Assembly (NCBI GenBank): GCA_029555965.1
Contig: JAKQHY010000015.1
Coordinates: 1 to 64,000, forward strand
DNA: 64,000 nucleotides
From: Chloroflexota bacterium
Lineage (GTDB): Bacteria > Chloroflexota > Anaerolineae > B4-G1 > SLSP01
Reading direction: 5' to 3'
Shown here piece by piece: positions 23,318-32,999 of this stretch. Positions within the stretch are counted from its first letter, which is position 1; the number at the start of each line of letters is the position of its first letter. Below the pieces are notes generated by a model. It was given only the letters and a program-made list of their open reading frames with translations. It was not told where the DNA came from and made no database searches. The position numbers were made by a program, and so were the translations under genes.

Positions 23318-24511
23318 ATGAGTAACTCTGTCCGGCTTGGAATAGTTCAAGATGGGCCCGTAGCTTTTGATGGTGAGAACTACTGGAATAGCCATCCTAT
23401 GGGGCACTATCTAGAGCGTATATGTGCAGAATTTGGTCGGATTAACCTATATGCCCCAGTAGTAACTAAAGATAGTGCTTTTTATGAAACATTCCATGAG
23501 GTGCAACTTGATAGCGATTTGATTCATGTGAATCCATTACGAGTCGGTGGCGGGAATATTTTCTCGGCACTCTGGCGACAGATAAAACAAATTCCCCTCT
23601 ATTGGCGCAACTTGGCAAAAAACGATTGGGTGCTGTTTTTTTTGCCCGCCACATTTGCATTCCCAGGAATTCTGGTGCGGCAGCTACAGAAACTTCCTTA
23701 CGCACTCTATTTTGGAAGCGATTGGGAGGAAATAGCCCCTTTTGAGTTCCGCTGGAAGAGATGGCGTTTTTTGCTACCCACATATTTGAATATCGGCAAA
23801 CAATTGCAGAATCGAGCAATTAGAGAGGCTTCTTTCTGTCTGACTGCAGGATTTGCTCTCAAGAATAAGATTGCGCGTCAGGGAAAACCGTGTTTTGCGA
23901 CTGTCCCACGCATCAACTTGAGCCTAAAGGAGTTATTCTTTAGACCGGATACTTGTTTACATCAGGAGGTAGTATGCTTATTTGTCGGCAGTTTGATACC
24001 ACGCAAAGGTTTGGACTGTCTCTTGGCGTCCATCGGATTATTACGTGAATGGGGCTTGCCTGCTAGACTGTGCATTGTTGGTGACGGACCACTAAGGTCA
24101 ACATTGGAGACACAGGTAAAGGAGCAAAACCTTGCCGGTATCGTTGATCTTGTAGGACATATCCCTAACGGACCCCAACTATGGCAACAGTACCGGGAAT
24201 CTGATATCTTTGTCCTACCCACAAGGTCTGAGGGTTTTCCACGCGTTCTGTATGAGGCGATGAGTCAAAGCCTTCCAATCGTAACGACTAACGTAAGCGG
24301 TATTCCGTATGTAATGGAGCATCGGCGTAATGCGCTTCTCGTCGCCCCAGATGAGACTAAGTCCATTGCTAATGCTATTACCGAACTAATGCAGACCCCT
24401 GCCCTGCGACAGAAACTGATTATAGAAGGTATCAAAACAGTCAGTGAGATACTGCGAGCAGATCCGGGAGAGCAACTAAAAAGTCTGGTATGCGCGCAAT
24501 CACACAAATGA
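23318..24511 (+). CDS. GT4-family glycosyltransferase
   Basis: This 397-aa GT-B fold protein has a donor-binding C-terminal half containing LFVGSLIPRKGLDCLLASIG, VGDGPLRSTLE and the EX7E motif EGFPRVLYEAMS. It should act on the inner membrane face as a retaining transferase in repeat-unit assembly. Sugar and linkage are unknown. It is tightly coupled to the membrane protein upstream, and its stop overlaps a short downstream ORF (ATGA). Confidence 0.88.
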   Translation: MSNSVRLGIVQDGPVAFDGENYWNSHPMGHYLERICAEFGRINLYAPVVTKDSAFYETFHEVQLDSDLIHVNPLRVGGGNIFSALWRQIKQIPLYWRNLAKNDWVLFFLPATFAFPGILVRQLQKLPYALYFGSDWEEIAPFEFRWKRWRFLLPTYLNIGKQLQNRAIREASFCLTAGFALKNKIARQGKPCFATVPRINLSLKELFFRPDTCLHQEVVCLFVGSLIPRKGLDCLLASIGLLREWGLPARLCIVGDGPLRSTLETQVKEQNLAGIVDLVGHIPNGPQLWQQYRESDIFVLPTRSEGFPRVLYEAMSQSLPIVTTNVSGIPYVMEHRRNALLVAPDETKSIANAITELMQTPALRQKLIIEGIKTVSEILRADPGEQLKSLVCAQSHK

Positions 24512-24612
24512 ATGGCTGTATTTACCTACCAAATGCAGACGACCTAAAGTCGGACAGGTCAGGGAATGATACCTGTACGAAATGTGTACTAACATTACCA
24601 TTTTCAAGATAG
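24508..24612 (+). other. Short ORF, 34 aa, possible gene remnant
   Basis: An ATGA overlap with the GT4 gene starts a 34-codon ORF (MNGCIYLPNADDLKSDRSGN...). Translational coupling suggests a once longer gene, but the product matches nothing I know. The rest of the gap to 24727 shows only a possible promoter. Confidence 0.25.
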
Positions 24613-24676
24613 AAGCTGTCTGTTTAGGTATACTACACATTGTGGTTCGACAAGCAAGCGACGCCCCGGAAAACTA

Positions 24677-24686
24677 TGGTATTATG
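24677..24686 (+). promoter_or_regulatory. Extended -10 promoter, TGGTATTATG
   Basis: TG-extended -10 (TATTAT 24680-24685), 42 bp before the next glycosyltransferase start. One base different from three other TGGTATAATG sites in the window. Confidence 0.45.
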
Positions 24687-24727
24687 TATGAATGTCAAGT
24701 GCTGGTAGAGCAAAAGGAGTTGTGGTT

Positions 24728-25876
24728 ATGAGCAACAGCACATGTGTTGGTATTGATGCGTCTCGCTGTCGCTCCGGGGGTGCTCGAGCCCATTTGCTCG
24801 GAATCCTCAACAATGTGACTCCGAGAACTTATGGCATTGAGCGCGTCCACATCTGGTCATTTCAAAGTCTCTTGGACACGATTCCCGATTATCCTTGGTT
24901 AGTGAAGCACTCTCCCCCTGCATTGAGAAAAAGCCTGTGGTGCCAACTTCATTGGCAGGCTTGTCGCTTAACAGACGAAGTGAAACGGGCAGGGTGCCAT
25001 ATTCTCTTTACTGCAGATGCTTCTACCCTATGCCGCTTCAAACCACAAGTAGTATTGAGTCAGGATCTGCTCTCCTACGAACCTGATGTGCTGCGCCTGT
25101 TTGGTTGGGGGAAAGCACGTTTGCGGCTGTTAGCTATTCTGTGGTTACAGAATATAGCTTTTCGTCGTGCCGATGGTGTCATATTTCTGACCCGTTATGC
25201 TGGCAATGTAATTCAACAGTCATGTGGACGACTGCCCCGAGTGGCATATATTCCACACGGCGTTGACTGTAGTTTTGGACAGATCAAAAGGCAAGCAATG
25301 TGGCCACGGTCAAGTGAGCGTCCCATTCGTTGCTTATATGTTTCCAACGCAACTTTGTACAAGCACCAGTGGGTAGTGATTCGCGCCATTGAAATGCTGC
25401 GTAATCAAGGTATAGATATCACCCTGACACTTGTCGGGGGTGGGTCAGGTGAAGCACAAAGGAAATTGGTCAAACAAATGACAAAGTCGGATCCGGATAA
25501 CCTATTCGTTGCGCAGAAAGAGTTTTTACCCTATGCTAAGTTGGCGAATTTCCTTGCACAGTCGGATATTTTTGTCTTTGCGTCAAGCTGCGAAGCTTTT
25601 GGGATCACGCTTCTTGAGGCTATGGCGGCAGGTCTTCCGATTGCCTGCTCGAATAGAAGCTGTCTGCCAGAGCTATTGGAAGACGCGGGCGTTTACTTCG
25701 ACCCAGAAGACCATACTTCAATTGCCACGGCAATACGAAAGCTGATTGATGACTCGTTACTCAGGGAAGGCGTGGCAAGCAAGGCCAAACACCTTTCATT
25801 ACAGTACTCGTGGCCACGTTGCGCTAATGAAACTTGGACATTTATTGCCGAGACTACTAAAAGGATAACCAAATGA
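24728..25876 (+). CDS. GT4-family glycosyltransferase, second
   Basis: This 382-aa GT-B glycosyltransferase shows an N-terminal acceptor domain beginning with a glycine-rich loop (DASRCRSGGARAHLLGIL), then FLTRYAGNVI, PHGVD, and the EX7E motif EAFGITLLEAMAAGLPI. Start 24728 has AAGGAG ten bases upstream. Its stop overlaps the amidotransferase start by ATGA, so it is translated with the WbpG-HisH-HisF set and may transfer the sugar they modify. That link is inference from position. Confidence 0.88.
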   Translation: MSNSTCVGIDASRCRSGGARAHLLGILNNVTPRTYGIERVHIWSFQSLLDTIPDYPWLVKHSPPALRKSLWCQLHWQACRLTDEVKRAGCHILFTADASTLCRFKPQVVLSQDLLSYEPDVLRLFGWGKARLRLLAILWLQNIAFRRADGVIFLTRYAGNVIQQSCGRLPRVAYIPHGVDCSFGQIKRQAMWPRSSERPIRCLYVSNATLYKHQWVVIRAIEMLRNQGIDITLTLVGGGSGEAQRKLVKQMTKSDPDNLFVAQKEFLPYAKLANFLAQSDIFVFASSCEAFGITLLEAMAAGLPIACSNRSCLPELLEDAGVYFDPEDHTSIATAIRKLIDDSLLREGVASKAKHLSLQYSWPRCANETWTFIAETTKRITK

Positions 25877-27015
25877 CAGAAAAAAAACCGTATCAGGTTT
25901 GCACCAACTGTGTGATGGACACAAGCGATCCCCGTATCGTCTTCGACGAAAATGGGATCTGCGATCATTGCATTGACTTCCAAACCAACGTTCAGCCACG
26001 GTGGAATACAGGCGAGCAGGGGCAGCGGCGGCTCGAAGTGATCGTACAATCCATCAAACGTGCAGGCAAAGGCAAGGATTTCGACTGCCTGCTCGGTATC
26101 AGCGGGGGGATGGATAGCTCTTACATGCTCCATGTGATGGTAACGAAGTTCGGTTTGCGCCCACTCGTGTTCCATATAGACGGGGGATGGAATACCGAGT
26201 TATCCGTACATAACATCAATGTGCTGATCGACAAGCTAAACCTGGACCTTTACACAGAGGTAATTGACTGGGAGGAAATGCGTGATTTTCAGCTCGCGTG
26301 GTTCAAATCCGGTGTGCCGCATATTGACATACCCCAGGATCATGCATTCATTGCGACTCTCTATAATTTTGCTGACAAATACCGTATCAAGTACATACTT
26401 AATGGAGGCAATATCTCGACCGAAGTTGTACGCCATCCTATCGAATATTGTTACTTTGGTACAGACATGATCCATATCCGTGACATCATTCAAAGATATT
26501 GCACAAAACCGATGAAAACATACCCGTTCAGTTCGATCTACAGGCACAAAATTTATCTTCGATATGTCCAGAGAATAAAAGTCATTAAACCCTTGAACTA
26601 TCTACCTTACACGAAAGCGGCTGCCCTCAAGTTACTGGAAGCAGAATATGGCTGGAAACCGTATCCACAAAAGCACTTCGAATCGCGATTTACTCAGTTC
26701 TTCGAGGGATACTGGCTACCGACACGGTTCGGCTACGATGTCCGCCGCAGTCAGTTCTCAAGCCTCATCTTGACGGGACAGATGACTCGGGAAGCAGCCC
26801 TACAAGAATTAGAAAAACCATCCTACGATCCAGAGACCATTGGCCACGATTTTGATTACATCGCAACAAAACTCGGGATTTCAGGGGATGAACTTCGCAG
26901 TTACCTGACAATGCCAAAGAAATTTTACTGGGATTACCGCAATCAAAAAAGCATGTTAGGTATCGCCACCAGAATTGTGACGGCTTTAGGGCTAGATCGG
27001 AGTGGTATACGATGA
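25873..27015 (+). CDS. wbpG: N-acetyl sugar amidotransferase (WbpG-like)
   Basis: This 380-aa protein has a zinc-type N-terminal cluster (C10-x2-C13 and C30-x2-C33), followed by a PP-loop ATPase signature SGGMDSS (~77-83). Known relatives (WbpG, PseA, PtmG) activate an acetamido group with ATP and exchange oxygen for ammonia, making an acetamidino sugar. Ammonia is expected from the next two genes, and all three overlap by ATGA or nearly touch. The substrate is likely a UDP-linked 2-acetamido sugar made in this locus. It should act in the cytoplasm before polymerisation. Confidence 0.92.
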   Translation: MTEKKPYQVCTNCVMDTSDPRIVFDENGICDHCIDFQTNVQPRWNTGEQGQRRLEVIVQSIKRAGKGKDFDCLLGISGGMDSSYMLHVMVTKFGLRPLVFHIDGGWNTELSVHNINVLIDKLNLDLYTEVIDWEEMRDFQLAWFKSGVPHIDIPQDHAFIATLYNFADKYRIKYILNGGNISTEVVRHPIEYCYFGTDMIHIRDIIQRYCTKPMKTYPFSSIYRHKIYLRYVQRIKVIKPLNYLPYTKAAALKLLEAEYGWKPYPQKHFESRFTQFFEGYWLPTRFGYDVRRSQFSSLILTGQMTREAALQELEKPSYDPETIGHDFDYIATKLGISGDELRSYLTMPKKFYWDYRNQKSMLGIATRIVTALGLDRSGIR

Positions 27016-27623
27016 TTGGTGTTATTGATTATGGACTTGGCAACATCCTGGCATTCCTTAACATCTTCAAGAGTCTGAACATCCCTGCAATGGCAGTCCA
27101 TACTGCTGGCGAGATTACTGCGGCAGAACGCATTATTCTACCCGGTGTTGGTTCTTTTGACTGGGCAATGGAACGACTTAATGCATCAGGGATGAGAAAA
27201 GCGCTTGATGAGTTGGTGCTGGTCAAAAAACTTCCCGTGCTGGGAGTATGCGTGGGTATGCAAATGCTGGCGCGCTTCAGCGAGGAAGGACAGCTGCCAG
27301 GACTCGGCTGGATACCCGCGGAAGTGCAACGATTCGACGAAACCTGGCTCACCCAGAAACCCCACTTACCACATATGGGTTGGAATGATGTTGAGCCACG
27401 CTCAACAAACGATCTGTTTCACAATTTAGCAGTTCCTAGATTCTATTTTTTGCACTCCTACTATCTCCGACCAGATAACGACGAACATGTTTTAGCAACA
27501 ACTATCTACGGTAAGCCCTTTGCTTCTGCCGTACGTGTTGATTATGTGTTTGGTACTCAGTTTCACCCCGAGAAAAGCCATCATTGGGGTATCCAGCTTC
27601 TGAAAAACTTTGCAAAGGTTTGA
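27012..27623 (+). CDS. hisH: HisH-like glutamine amidotransferase of the amidino-sugar pathway
   Basis: This 203-aa class I glutaminase has nucleophile C80 in GVCVGMQML and the His-Glu pair in QFHPEKSH (~185). It releases ammonia from glutamine. Here it is fused by ATGA overlap to wbpG, and there are no histidine-biosynthesis neighbours other than hisF, so it is the sugar-pathway paralogue (HisH2 in Pseudomonas nomenclature) rather than the histidine enzyme. Confidence 0.92.
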   Translation: MIGVIDYGLGNILAFLNIFKSLNIPAMAVHTAGEITAAERIILPGVGSFDWAMERLNASGMRKALDELVLVKKLPVLGVCVGMQMLARFSEEGQLPGLGWIPAEVQRFDETWLTQKPHLPHMGWNDVEPRSTNDLFHNLAVPRFYFLHSYYLRPDNDEHVLATTIYGKPFASAVRVDYVFGTQFHPEKSHHWGIQLLKNFAKV

Positions 27624-27627
27624 GACA

Positions 27628-28410
27628 TTGTTACGTCCCAGAATTATTCCTTGTTTACTGATCAAGAATGGTGGCCTTGTCAAGACGGTGCAGTTTGATA
27701 ATCCGAAATACGTTGGAGACCCAATCAACGCTGTTCGAATCTTCAACGAAAAAGAGGTTGATGAGTTGATCATTGCCGATATTGACGCAACAGTTCATAA
27801 CTGTGAGCCAGATTACAATATGATCCGCAATATTGCTATGGAGTGCCGTATGCCGCTCTGTTATACTGGAGGAGTGAAGACATTGGAGCAGGTCGAGCAG
27901 ATCATTAGTCTAGGTGTCGAGAAAATAGGAATCAGCAGTGCGTCCGTTGATACTCCTGAGTTGATTACTGAGTCAACCAGACGAGTTGGTAGCCAGAGCG
28001 TTGTCGTTGTTATAGACGTCAGAAAAGTTGGGCTTCCTTATCACTATGAGATTTTCACTCATAATGGTACACAGAAAACAGGTCTCGATCCAGTTCAGTT
28101 TGTCAAAAGCGCTGAAGCTTTGGGGGCAGGAGAGATTCTTATTAACTCCATAGATCATGATGGCAAGATGCAGGGATACGATCTGGACCTTGTGGATCAA
28201 GTTCGTAACGTTGTCAACCTCCCGCTTTCTTTACTTGGGGGCGCAGGATCGCTGGGAGATATTGAGGATCTGATCCGTCGCTATGGGATTATTGGGGCTG
28301 CCGCGGGCAGTCTTTTCGTTTTTAAGGGCAAGTATCACGCTGTGCTAATCAATTATCCGAGTCGCAACGAGAAAGAAAACCTTTGTTACCGTGGAATGTA
28401 CACAAAGTAG
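27628..28410 (+). CDS. hisF: HisF-like cyclase subunit of the amidino-sugar pathway
   Basis: This 260-aa (beta/alpha)8 barrel contains LRPRIIPCLLIKNGGLVKTV, IIADIDATV and EILINSIDHDGKMQGYDLDL. HisF paralogues in this setting form an ammonia channel with HisH and pass it to WbpG. The family normally begins M-L-R-x-R-I-I-P-C-L-L, so TTG 27628 is the likely start, with AAAGG about nine bases before it; the track's TTG at 27610 adds six foreign residues. It closes the AT-rich block: the next gene returns to high GC. Confidence 0.9.
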   Translation: MLRPRIIPCLLIKNGGLVKTVQFDNPKYVGDPINAVRIFNEKEVDELIIADIDATVHNCEPDYNMIRNIAMECRMPLCYTGGVKTLEQVEQIISLGVEKIGISSASVDTPELITESTRRVGSQSVVVVIDVRKVGLPYHYEIFTHNGTQKTGLDPVQFVKSAEALGAGEILINSIDHDGKMQGYDLDLVDQVRNVVNLPLSLLGGAGSLGDIEDLIRRYGIIGAAAGSLFVFKGKYHAVLINYPSRNEKENLCYRGMYTK

Positions 28411-28426
28411 AACGGGGTGTTGCGCC

Positions 28427-29455
28427 ATGTTTTTAGGCAAAACTATTCTCATCACCGGCGGCACCGGCACCTTTGGCAACGCCGTCCTGAATCGCTTTCT
28501 CAACACCGGCATCCGCGAAATCCGCATCTTCTCCCGCGACGAGAAGAAGCAGCACGATATGCGGCTGGAGTATCACAATCCCAAACTCAAGTTCTACATC
28601 GGCGATGTGCGCCGGCCTGAGAGTTTGCTGGACGCGATGGCCGGAGTGGATTTCGTCTTCCACGCGGCGGCGCTCAAGCAGGTGCCGTCGTGCGAGTTCT
28701 ACCCGATGGAAGCGCTTTTGACCAACGCCGTCGGCGCGGAGAACGTGATGAACGCGGCGATGGCGGCGGGGGTCAAAAACGTGGTGATCCTGAGCACCGA
28801 CAAGGCCGCCTATCCGATCAACGCGATGGGCATTTCCAAAGCGATGATGGAGAAGCTGGCTGTGGCAAAGTCGCGGGTGGCGGTGGAACGTGGCTGCACC
28901 ATCTGCGCCACGCGCTACGGTAACGTGATGGCCTCACGCGGGTCGGTCATCCCGCTTTTCATCGAACAGATCAAGGCCGGCCAGCCGTTGACCGTCACCG
29001 ACCCGACGATGACCCGCTTTATGATGAGCATCGAGGGCGCGGTGGATCTGGTGCTCTACGCTTTCGAACACGGGCAACCGGGCGATCTTTTCGTCCAGAA
29101 AGCACCCGCGGCTACCATCGAGACGCTGGTCAACGCGATGAAACGGGTTTTCGAGGTCGAGAACCCGGTCAAGATCATCGGCGTGCGTCACGGCGAAAAG
29201 AAGTACGAGACGTTGCTCACCACCGAAGAAATGCTGCGCGCGACCGATCTCGGCGGTTACTATCGCGTCCCGGCCGATAACCGGGATTTGAATTACAACC
29301 TTTACTTCACGGAAGGGCAGAAACCGCTTTTGGACGGGGATTACAACTCACACAATACGCGCAGGCTCAATGAAGATGAGATGGTCGAGCTATTATTGCA
29401 GCTGGACTACATCCAGCAGGCGCTATCAGCCTGGAAAAACGAGGCTCCACGATGA
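28427..29455 (+). CDS. wbjB: UDP-GlcNAc 4,6-dehydratase/5-epimerase (WbjB/FnlA/CapE type)
   Basis: This 342-aa extended SDR has TGGTGTFGNAV at the N-terminus, STDKAAYPINAMGISK as the active-site region (the variant of STDKA typical of the 4,6-dehydratase/5-epimerase group) and a C-terminal RHGEKKYETLLT. It converts UDP-GlcNAc to the 4-keto-6-deoxy intermediate of L-FucNAc. ATG 28427 was preferred because the family begins M-F-x-G-K-T-I-L-I-T-G. Its stop overlaps wbjC by ATGA. Base composition is again high-GC. Confidence 0.93.
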   Translation: MFLGKTILITGGTGTFGNAVLNRFLNTGIREIRIFSRDEKKQHDMRLEYHNPKLKFYIGDVRRPESLLDAMAGVDFVFHAAALKQVPSCEFYPMEALLTNAVGAENVMNAAMAAGVKNVVILSTDKAAYPINAMGISKAMMEKLAVAKSRVAVERGCTICATRYGNVMASRGSVIPLFIEQIKAGQPLTVTDPTMTRFMMSIEGAVDLVLYAFEHGQPGDLFVQKAPAATIETLVNAMKRVFEVENPVKIIGVRHGEKKYETLLTTEEMLRATDLGGYYRVPADNRDLNYNLYFTEGQKPLLDGDYNSHNTRRLNEDEMVELLLQLDYIQQALSAWKNEAPR

Positions 29456-30582
29456 AAATCCTGGTGACGGGGGCGCAGGGCTTTATCGGCAGGAATCTGG
29501 CGACGCGCCTGGCGCGCGAAGAAAAGCTGGAGGTCATTGGCTTTGACCTGCAAAACACAGAGGCGGAGTTGCAGGCCGGATTAGCGCAGGCCGATCTCGT
29601 CTTCCATCTGGCGGGGGTCAACCGGCCTGAATCTGTGGATGAATTCACGCAGGGGAACGTGAACTTCACAGAGCACGTGTGCGAGACGTTGGCGCAGGCG
29701 GGGCGCCCGGTTCCCGTCGTTCTGGCATCCTCCATTCAAGTGGAACGCGATAACCCATACGGGCGCAGCAAACTTCAGGCCGAAGAAGTGGTCAAACGCT
29801 ATGCGCAAGACAACCGCGCGCCGGGCATCATCTATCGTCTGAAAAATGCCTTTGGAAAGTGGTGCCGTCCCAACTACAATTCCGTTGTGGCGACGTTCTG
29901 CCACAATATCGCCCACGATCTGCCCATCAGCATCTCTGACCCCAACAACGCATTAGAGTTGGTGCACATTGATGACATCGTCGAACATTTTTTCAGAGAA
30001 ACGCAAACACAAGAATCTGCCGGCATCTATTATCGTGAAGTGACTCCGACGTTCAAGATCACGTTAGGGAGGTTGGCCGAACTCCTGCATTCTTTCCGCG
30101 AAATGCGCCAATCTCTATATCTGCCCAATCTTGATGACCTTTTCACCCGCAAGCTCTACGGAACTTATCTGAGCTATCTGGATACTGATGACTTCGCCTA
30201 CGATTTGCAACAACGATGCGATCCACGGGGGTGCCTGGCAGAATTCGTGAAATCGCCGGGAGCCGGCCAGATCTTCGTCTCCACGACCAAACCCGGGATC
30301 ACCCGAGGCAATCATTACCACCACACCAAAGCCGAGAAATTCCTGGTGTTGCAGGGAGAAGCCATCGTGCGTTTCCGGCACATAGAAAATGACCAAATTC
30401 TGGAATATCCGGTCAGGGGCGAGGAGTTTCGCGTCATTGACATTCCCACCGGCTATACGCACTCCATTGAAAATGTCGGGAGCATAGATCTGGTGACTCT
30501 CTTCTGGTCGAGCGAAATCTTTGACCCGGATAGCCCCGACACACGCTGGTTGCCGGTCTTGCCTGAAAAGGATCCGGCATGA
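29452..30582 (+). CDS. wbjC: UDP-L-FucNAc pathway reductase/epimerase (WbjC/FnlB/CapF type)
   Basis: This 376-aa bimodular enzyme has an N-terminal SDR domain ([12 protein letters not shown], then [20 protein letters not shown] as active site) and a C-terminal cupin domain ([20 protein letters not shown], with clustered His metal ligands). The cupin part epimerises C-3 and the SDR part reduces C-4 of the WbjB product. Full length matches CapF. It overlaps both neighbours by ATGA, which indicates one translationally coupled unit. Confidence 0.94.
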   Translation: MKILVTGAQGFIGRNLATRLAREEKLEVIGFDLQNTEAELQAGLAQADLVFHLAGVNRPESVDEFTQGNVNFTEHVCETLAQAGRPVPVVLASSIQVERDNPYGRSKLQAEEVVKRYAQDNRAPGIIYRLKNAFGKWCRPNYNSVVATFCHNIAHDLPISISDPNNALELVHIDDIVEHFFRETQTQESAGIYYREVTPTFKITLGRLAELLHSFREMRQSLYLPNLDDLFTRKLYGTYLSYLDTDDFAYDLQQRCDPRGCLAEFVKSPGAGQIFVSTTKPGITRGNHYHHTKAEKFLVLQGEAIVRFRHIENDQILEYPVRGEEFRVIDIPTGYTHSIENVGSIDLVTLFWSSEIFDPDSPDTRWLPVLPEKDPA

Positions 30583-31703
30583 AAGTCGCCACGATCATCG
30601 GCACCCGCCCGGAAATCATCCGCCTCTCTCGCGTGATGGCTGCGCTGGATCGCTACCTGGAGCAGACCATTATCCACACCGGGCAAAACTACGATTACGA
30701 ACTCAATCAAATCTTCTTCGATGACCTCGAAATCCGCAAACCTAATCTTTTTCTGGAAGCCGCCGGAAGCACTGCCGCCGAAACAATTGGGAATGTGATT
30801 GCACGCTCGGACAAAGTTTTGCAGGAAACCCGGCCCGATGCTGTGTTGGTGTTGGGCGACACCAACAGCTGCCTGGCAGCAATCGCCGCCAAACGCCTCA
30901 AAATCCCTGTCTTTCACATGGAAGCCGGCAATCGTTGCTTCGACCAGCGCGTGCCCGAAGAAATCAATCGCCGCATCATTGACCACATCAGCGACATCAA
31001 CATGCCCTACTCCACCATCGCGCGCGAGTACCTGCTGCGAGAAGGGCTGCCGCCGGACCGGATCATCAAAACCGGCAGCCCGATGTATGAAGTCCTGCAC
31101 TACTATCTACCCAAAATTGACCGCTCCACCGTGCTCAAGCGCATGGGGCTTGAATCGGGAACATACTACGTCGTCAGCGCCCATCGCGAAGAAAACGTGG
31201 ATTCACCAGAACAATTTTCCGGGCTGACTGACGTACTCACCCACCTGGCCGAGACGGGGCGTCGCGTGATCGTTTCCACCCATCCACGCACACGCAAACG
31301 GATCGAGGCAGAAGCCGTCATCTTGCCCGCCAACGTGGAATTGATGAAACCCTTTGGCTTTTGCGATTATGTCGCGTTGCAGAAGAATGCGCGCGCGGTC
31401 CTGTCGGACAGCGGCACCATCACGGAGGAATCGTCCATCCTCAACTTCCCCGCCCTCAACATCCGCCAGGCCCACGAGCGCCCCGAAGGGATGGAAGAGG
31501 CAACGGTGATGCTAGTCGGCTTGACCTGGGAACGGGTACAAGCAGGGCTGGCCATCCTGGACTCACAACCCCGAGGCGAAGAACGCCTGCTGCGACTTGT
31601 AGAAGACTACGCCATGCCCAATGTATCGGAAAAGGTGGCGCGGATCATTGTGAGCTACACGGATTATGTGAACCGTGTGGTGTGGCAGAAACATACCGGT
31701 TAA
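30579..31703 (+). CDS. wbjD: UDP-GlcNAc/L-FucNAc 2-epimerase (WbjD/FnlC/CapG type)
   Basis: This 374-aa WecB-superfamily epimerase shows [43 protein letters not shown] and [11 protein letters not shown]. The [19 protein letters not shown] form is the one seen in the L-FucNAc branch rather than in WecB proper. It performs the final 2-epimerisation to UDP-L-FucNAc. The inverted-repeat left arm begins inside this gene at 31295, simply because the window ends at the mirror position. Confidence 0.93.
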   Translation: MKVATIIGTRPEIIRLSRVMAALDRYLEQTIIHTGQNYDYELNQIFFDDLEIRKPNLFLEAAGSTAAETIGNVIARSDKVLQETRPDAVLVLGDTNSCLAAIAAKRLKIPVFHMEAGNRCFDQRVPEEINRRIIDHISDINMPYSTIAREYLLREGLPPDRIIKTGSPMYEVLHYYLPKIDRSTVLKRMGLESGTYYVVSAHREENVDSPEQFSGLTDVLTHLAETGRRVIVSTHPRTRKRIEAEAVILPANVELMKPFGFCDYVALQKNARAVLSDSGTITEESSILNFPALNIRQAHERPEGMEEATVMLVGLTWERVQAGLAILDSQPRGEERLLRLVEDYAMPNVSEKVARIIVSYTDYVNRVVWQKHTG

Positions 31704-31716
31704 ATTCTGAGATTTC

Positions 31717-32937
31717 ATGAAGGTATTGATAGTCTCGCAATGGTTTCAACCGGAACCGACGTTCAAAGGACTGCCTTTTGCGCAAGCGTTAGTTGCACGT
31801 AAGCATACCGTGGAGGTGCTTACCGGCTTCCCCAATTATCCGGGGGGTAAACTCTATCCAGGGTATCGCGTTCGCCTCTGGCAGCGCGAAACCATGGATG
31901 GCGTACGGGTAAACCGGGTGGCCTTATACCCCAACCACGATCAATCTGGTCTGCGGCGGATGTTCAATTACTTGAGTTTTGCGCTCTCTAGCATGCTCAT
32001 TGGCCCCTGGTTGGTGAGTAAGCCCGACGTGATTTATGTTTACAACCTCGTTACATTGGGGCCCGCCGCCTTTTTATTGCGCCGCTTATTTGGCGCGAAG
32101 GTCATCCTCGATGTGCAGGACTTGTGGCCGGAGTCGGTCATTAATTCCGGCATGTTGAATAATCACACGTTGCTTCGATGGTTGTCCGCCATTTGTATAG
32201 GGGTTTATCGCCGGGCAGACTGGCTCACCGTACTATCACCTGGATTCAAACAAGCATTGGTGGAACGCGGTGTAGATGAAGACAAGATTGAGGTGATCCA
32301 CAATTGGTGCGATGAAACTGCCCAAAAGCCGGCTCCGCGTGATGAAGCCCTGGCGCAGGAACTTGGGTTTAAGGATCATTTCAATATACTCTTTGCCGGC
32401 ACGATAGGTGTAGTACAAGGAATGGACACCGTGCTAGATGCCGCGCAAATTTGCCATGATCGGGTCCCCGATGCGCAATTTGTGTTCATAGGTGGTGGAG
32501 TAGAGCGTTCCCGATTAGAGACTCGCGCTGCTGAGATGGGGCTGATCAATGTCTTGTTCTTGCCGCAACAAACGCCTGAAGCAATGGGGCGTTTCTACGC
32601 TCTGGCGGACGCGCTGTTAGTACACCTCAAAGATGATCCCTTGTTTCGTATCACCATCCCATCCAAAACCCAAACGTATCTCTATATGGGCAAGCCCATT
32701 ATTATGGCGCTGGAAGGTGACGCGGCCGATTTGGTACGACAGGCTGGCGCAGGGTTGCTTTGTCCTTCACAAGACCCGGTTGCGCTGGCGGAAACTGTGG
32801 CGAAATTAGCGGCCCTGACGACAGAACAACGTGAATGGATGGGTCAATCCGGGGCGGAATACTACGCTCAGAATTTGTCTATGGCTGCGGGCGTTGCTCG
32901 CTTTGAGCGCCGTATGCAAAGACTGACCGGGTTATAA
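31717..32937 (+). CDS. wbuB: WbuB-type L-FucNAc glycosyltransferase
   Basis: This 406-aa GT4 enzyme has the WbuB-family hallmarks VSQWFQPEPTFKGLPFA, GFPNYPGGKLYPGYR, YPNHDQSGLRRM and DVQDLWPES. WbuB-type enzymes add L-FucNAc to a lipid-linked acceptor and are regularly found beside the FucNAc genes, as here (13 bp after wbjD). The acceptor here may be diacetylbacillosamine if the PglC-type initiator works as predicted. The Shine-Dalgarno is weak. Confidence 0.9.
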   Translation: MKVLIVSQWFQPEPTFKGLPFAQALVARKHTVEVLTGFPNYPGGKLYPGYRVRLWQRETMDGVRVNRVALYPNHDQSGLRRMFNYLSFALSSMLIGPWLVSKPDVIYVYNLVTLGPAAFLLRRLFGAKVILDVQDLWPESVINSGMLNNHTLLRWLSAICIGVYRRADWLTVLSPGFKQALVERGVDEDKIEVIHNWCDETAQKPAPRDEALAQELGFKDHFNILFAGTIGVVQGMDTVLDAAQICHDRVPDAQFVFIGGGVERSRLETRAAEMGLINVLFLPQQTPEAMGRFYALADALLVHLKDDPLFRITIPSKTQTYLYMGKPIIMALEGDAADLVRQAGAGLLCPSQDPVALAETVAKLAALTTEQREWMGQSGAEYYAQNLSMAAGVARFERRMQRLTGL

Positions 32938-32945
32938 GGTCGTCA

Positions 32946-32955
32946 TGGTATAATG
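32946..32955 (+). promoter_or_regulatory. Extended -10 promoter, TGGTATAATG
   Basis: TG-extended perfect -10, about 45 bp before the UPF0175 gene. Its position just after the wbuB stop suggests a separate transcript for the small genes. Confidence 0.5.
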
Positions 32956-32999
32956 GGAACAACCAAACTTGATGCAATCTTGAATATAGAGGGAATACT

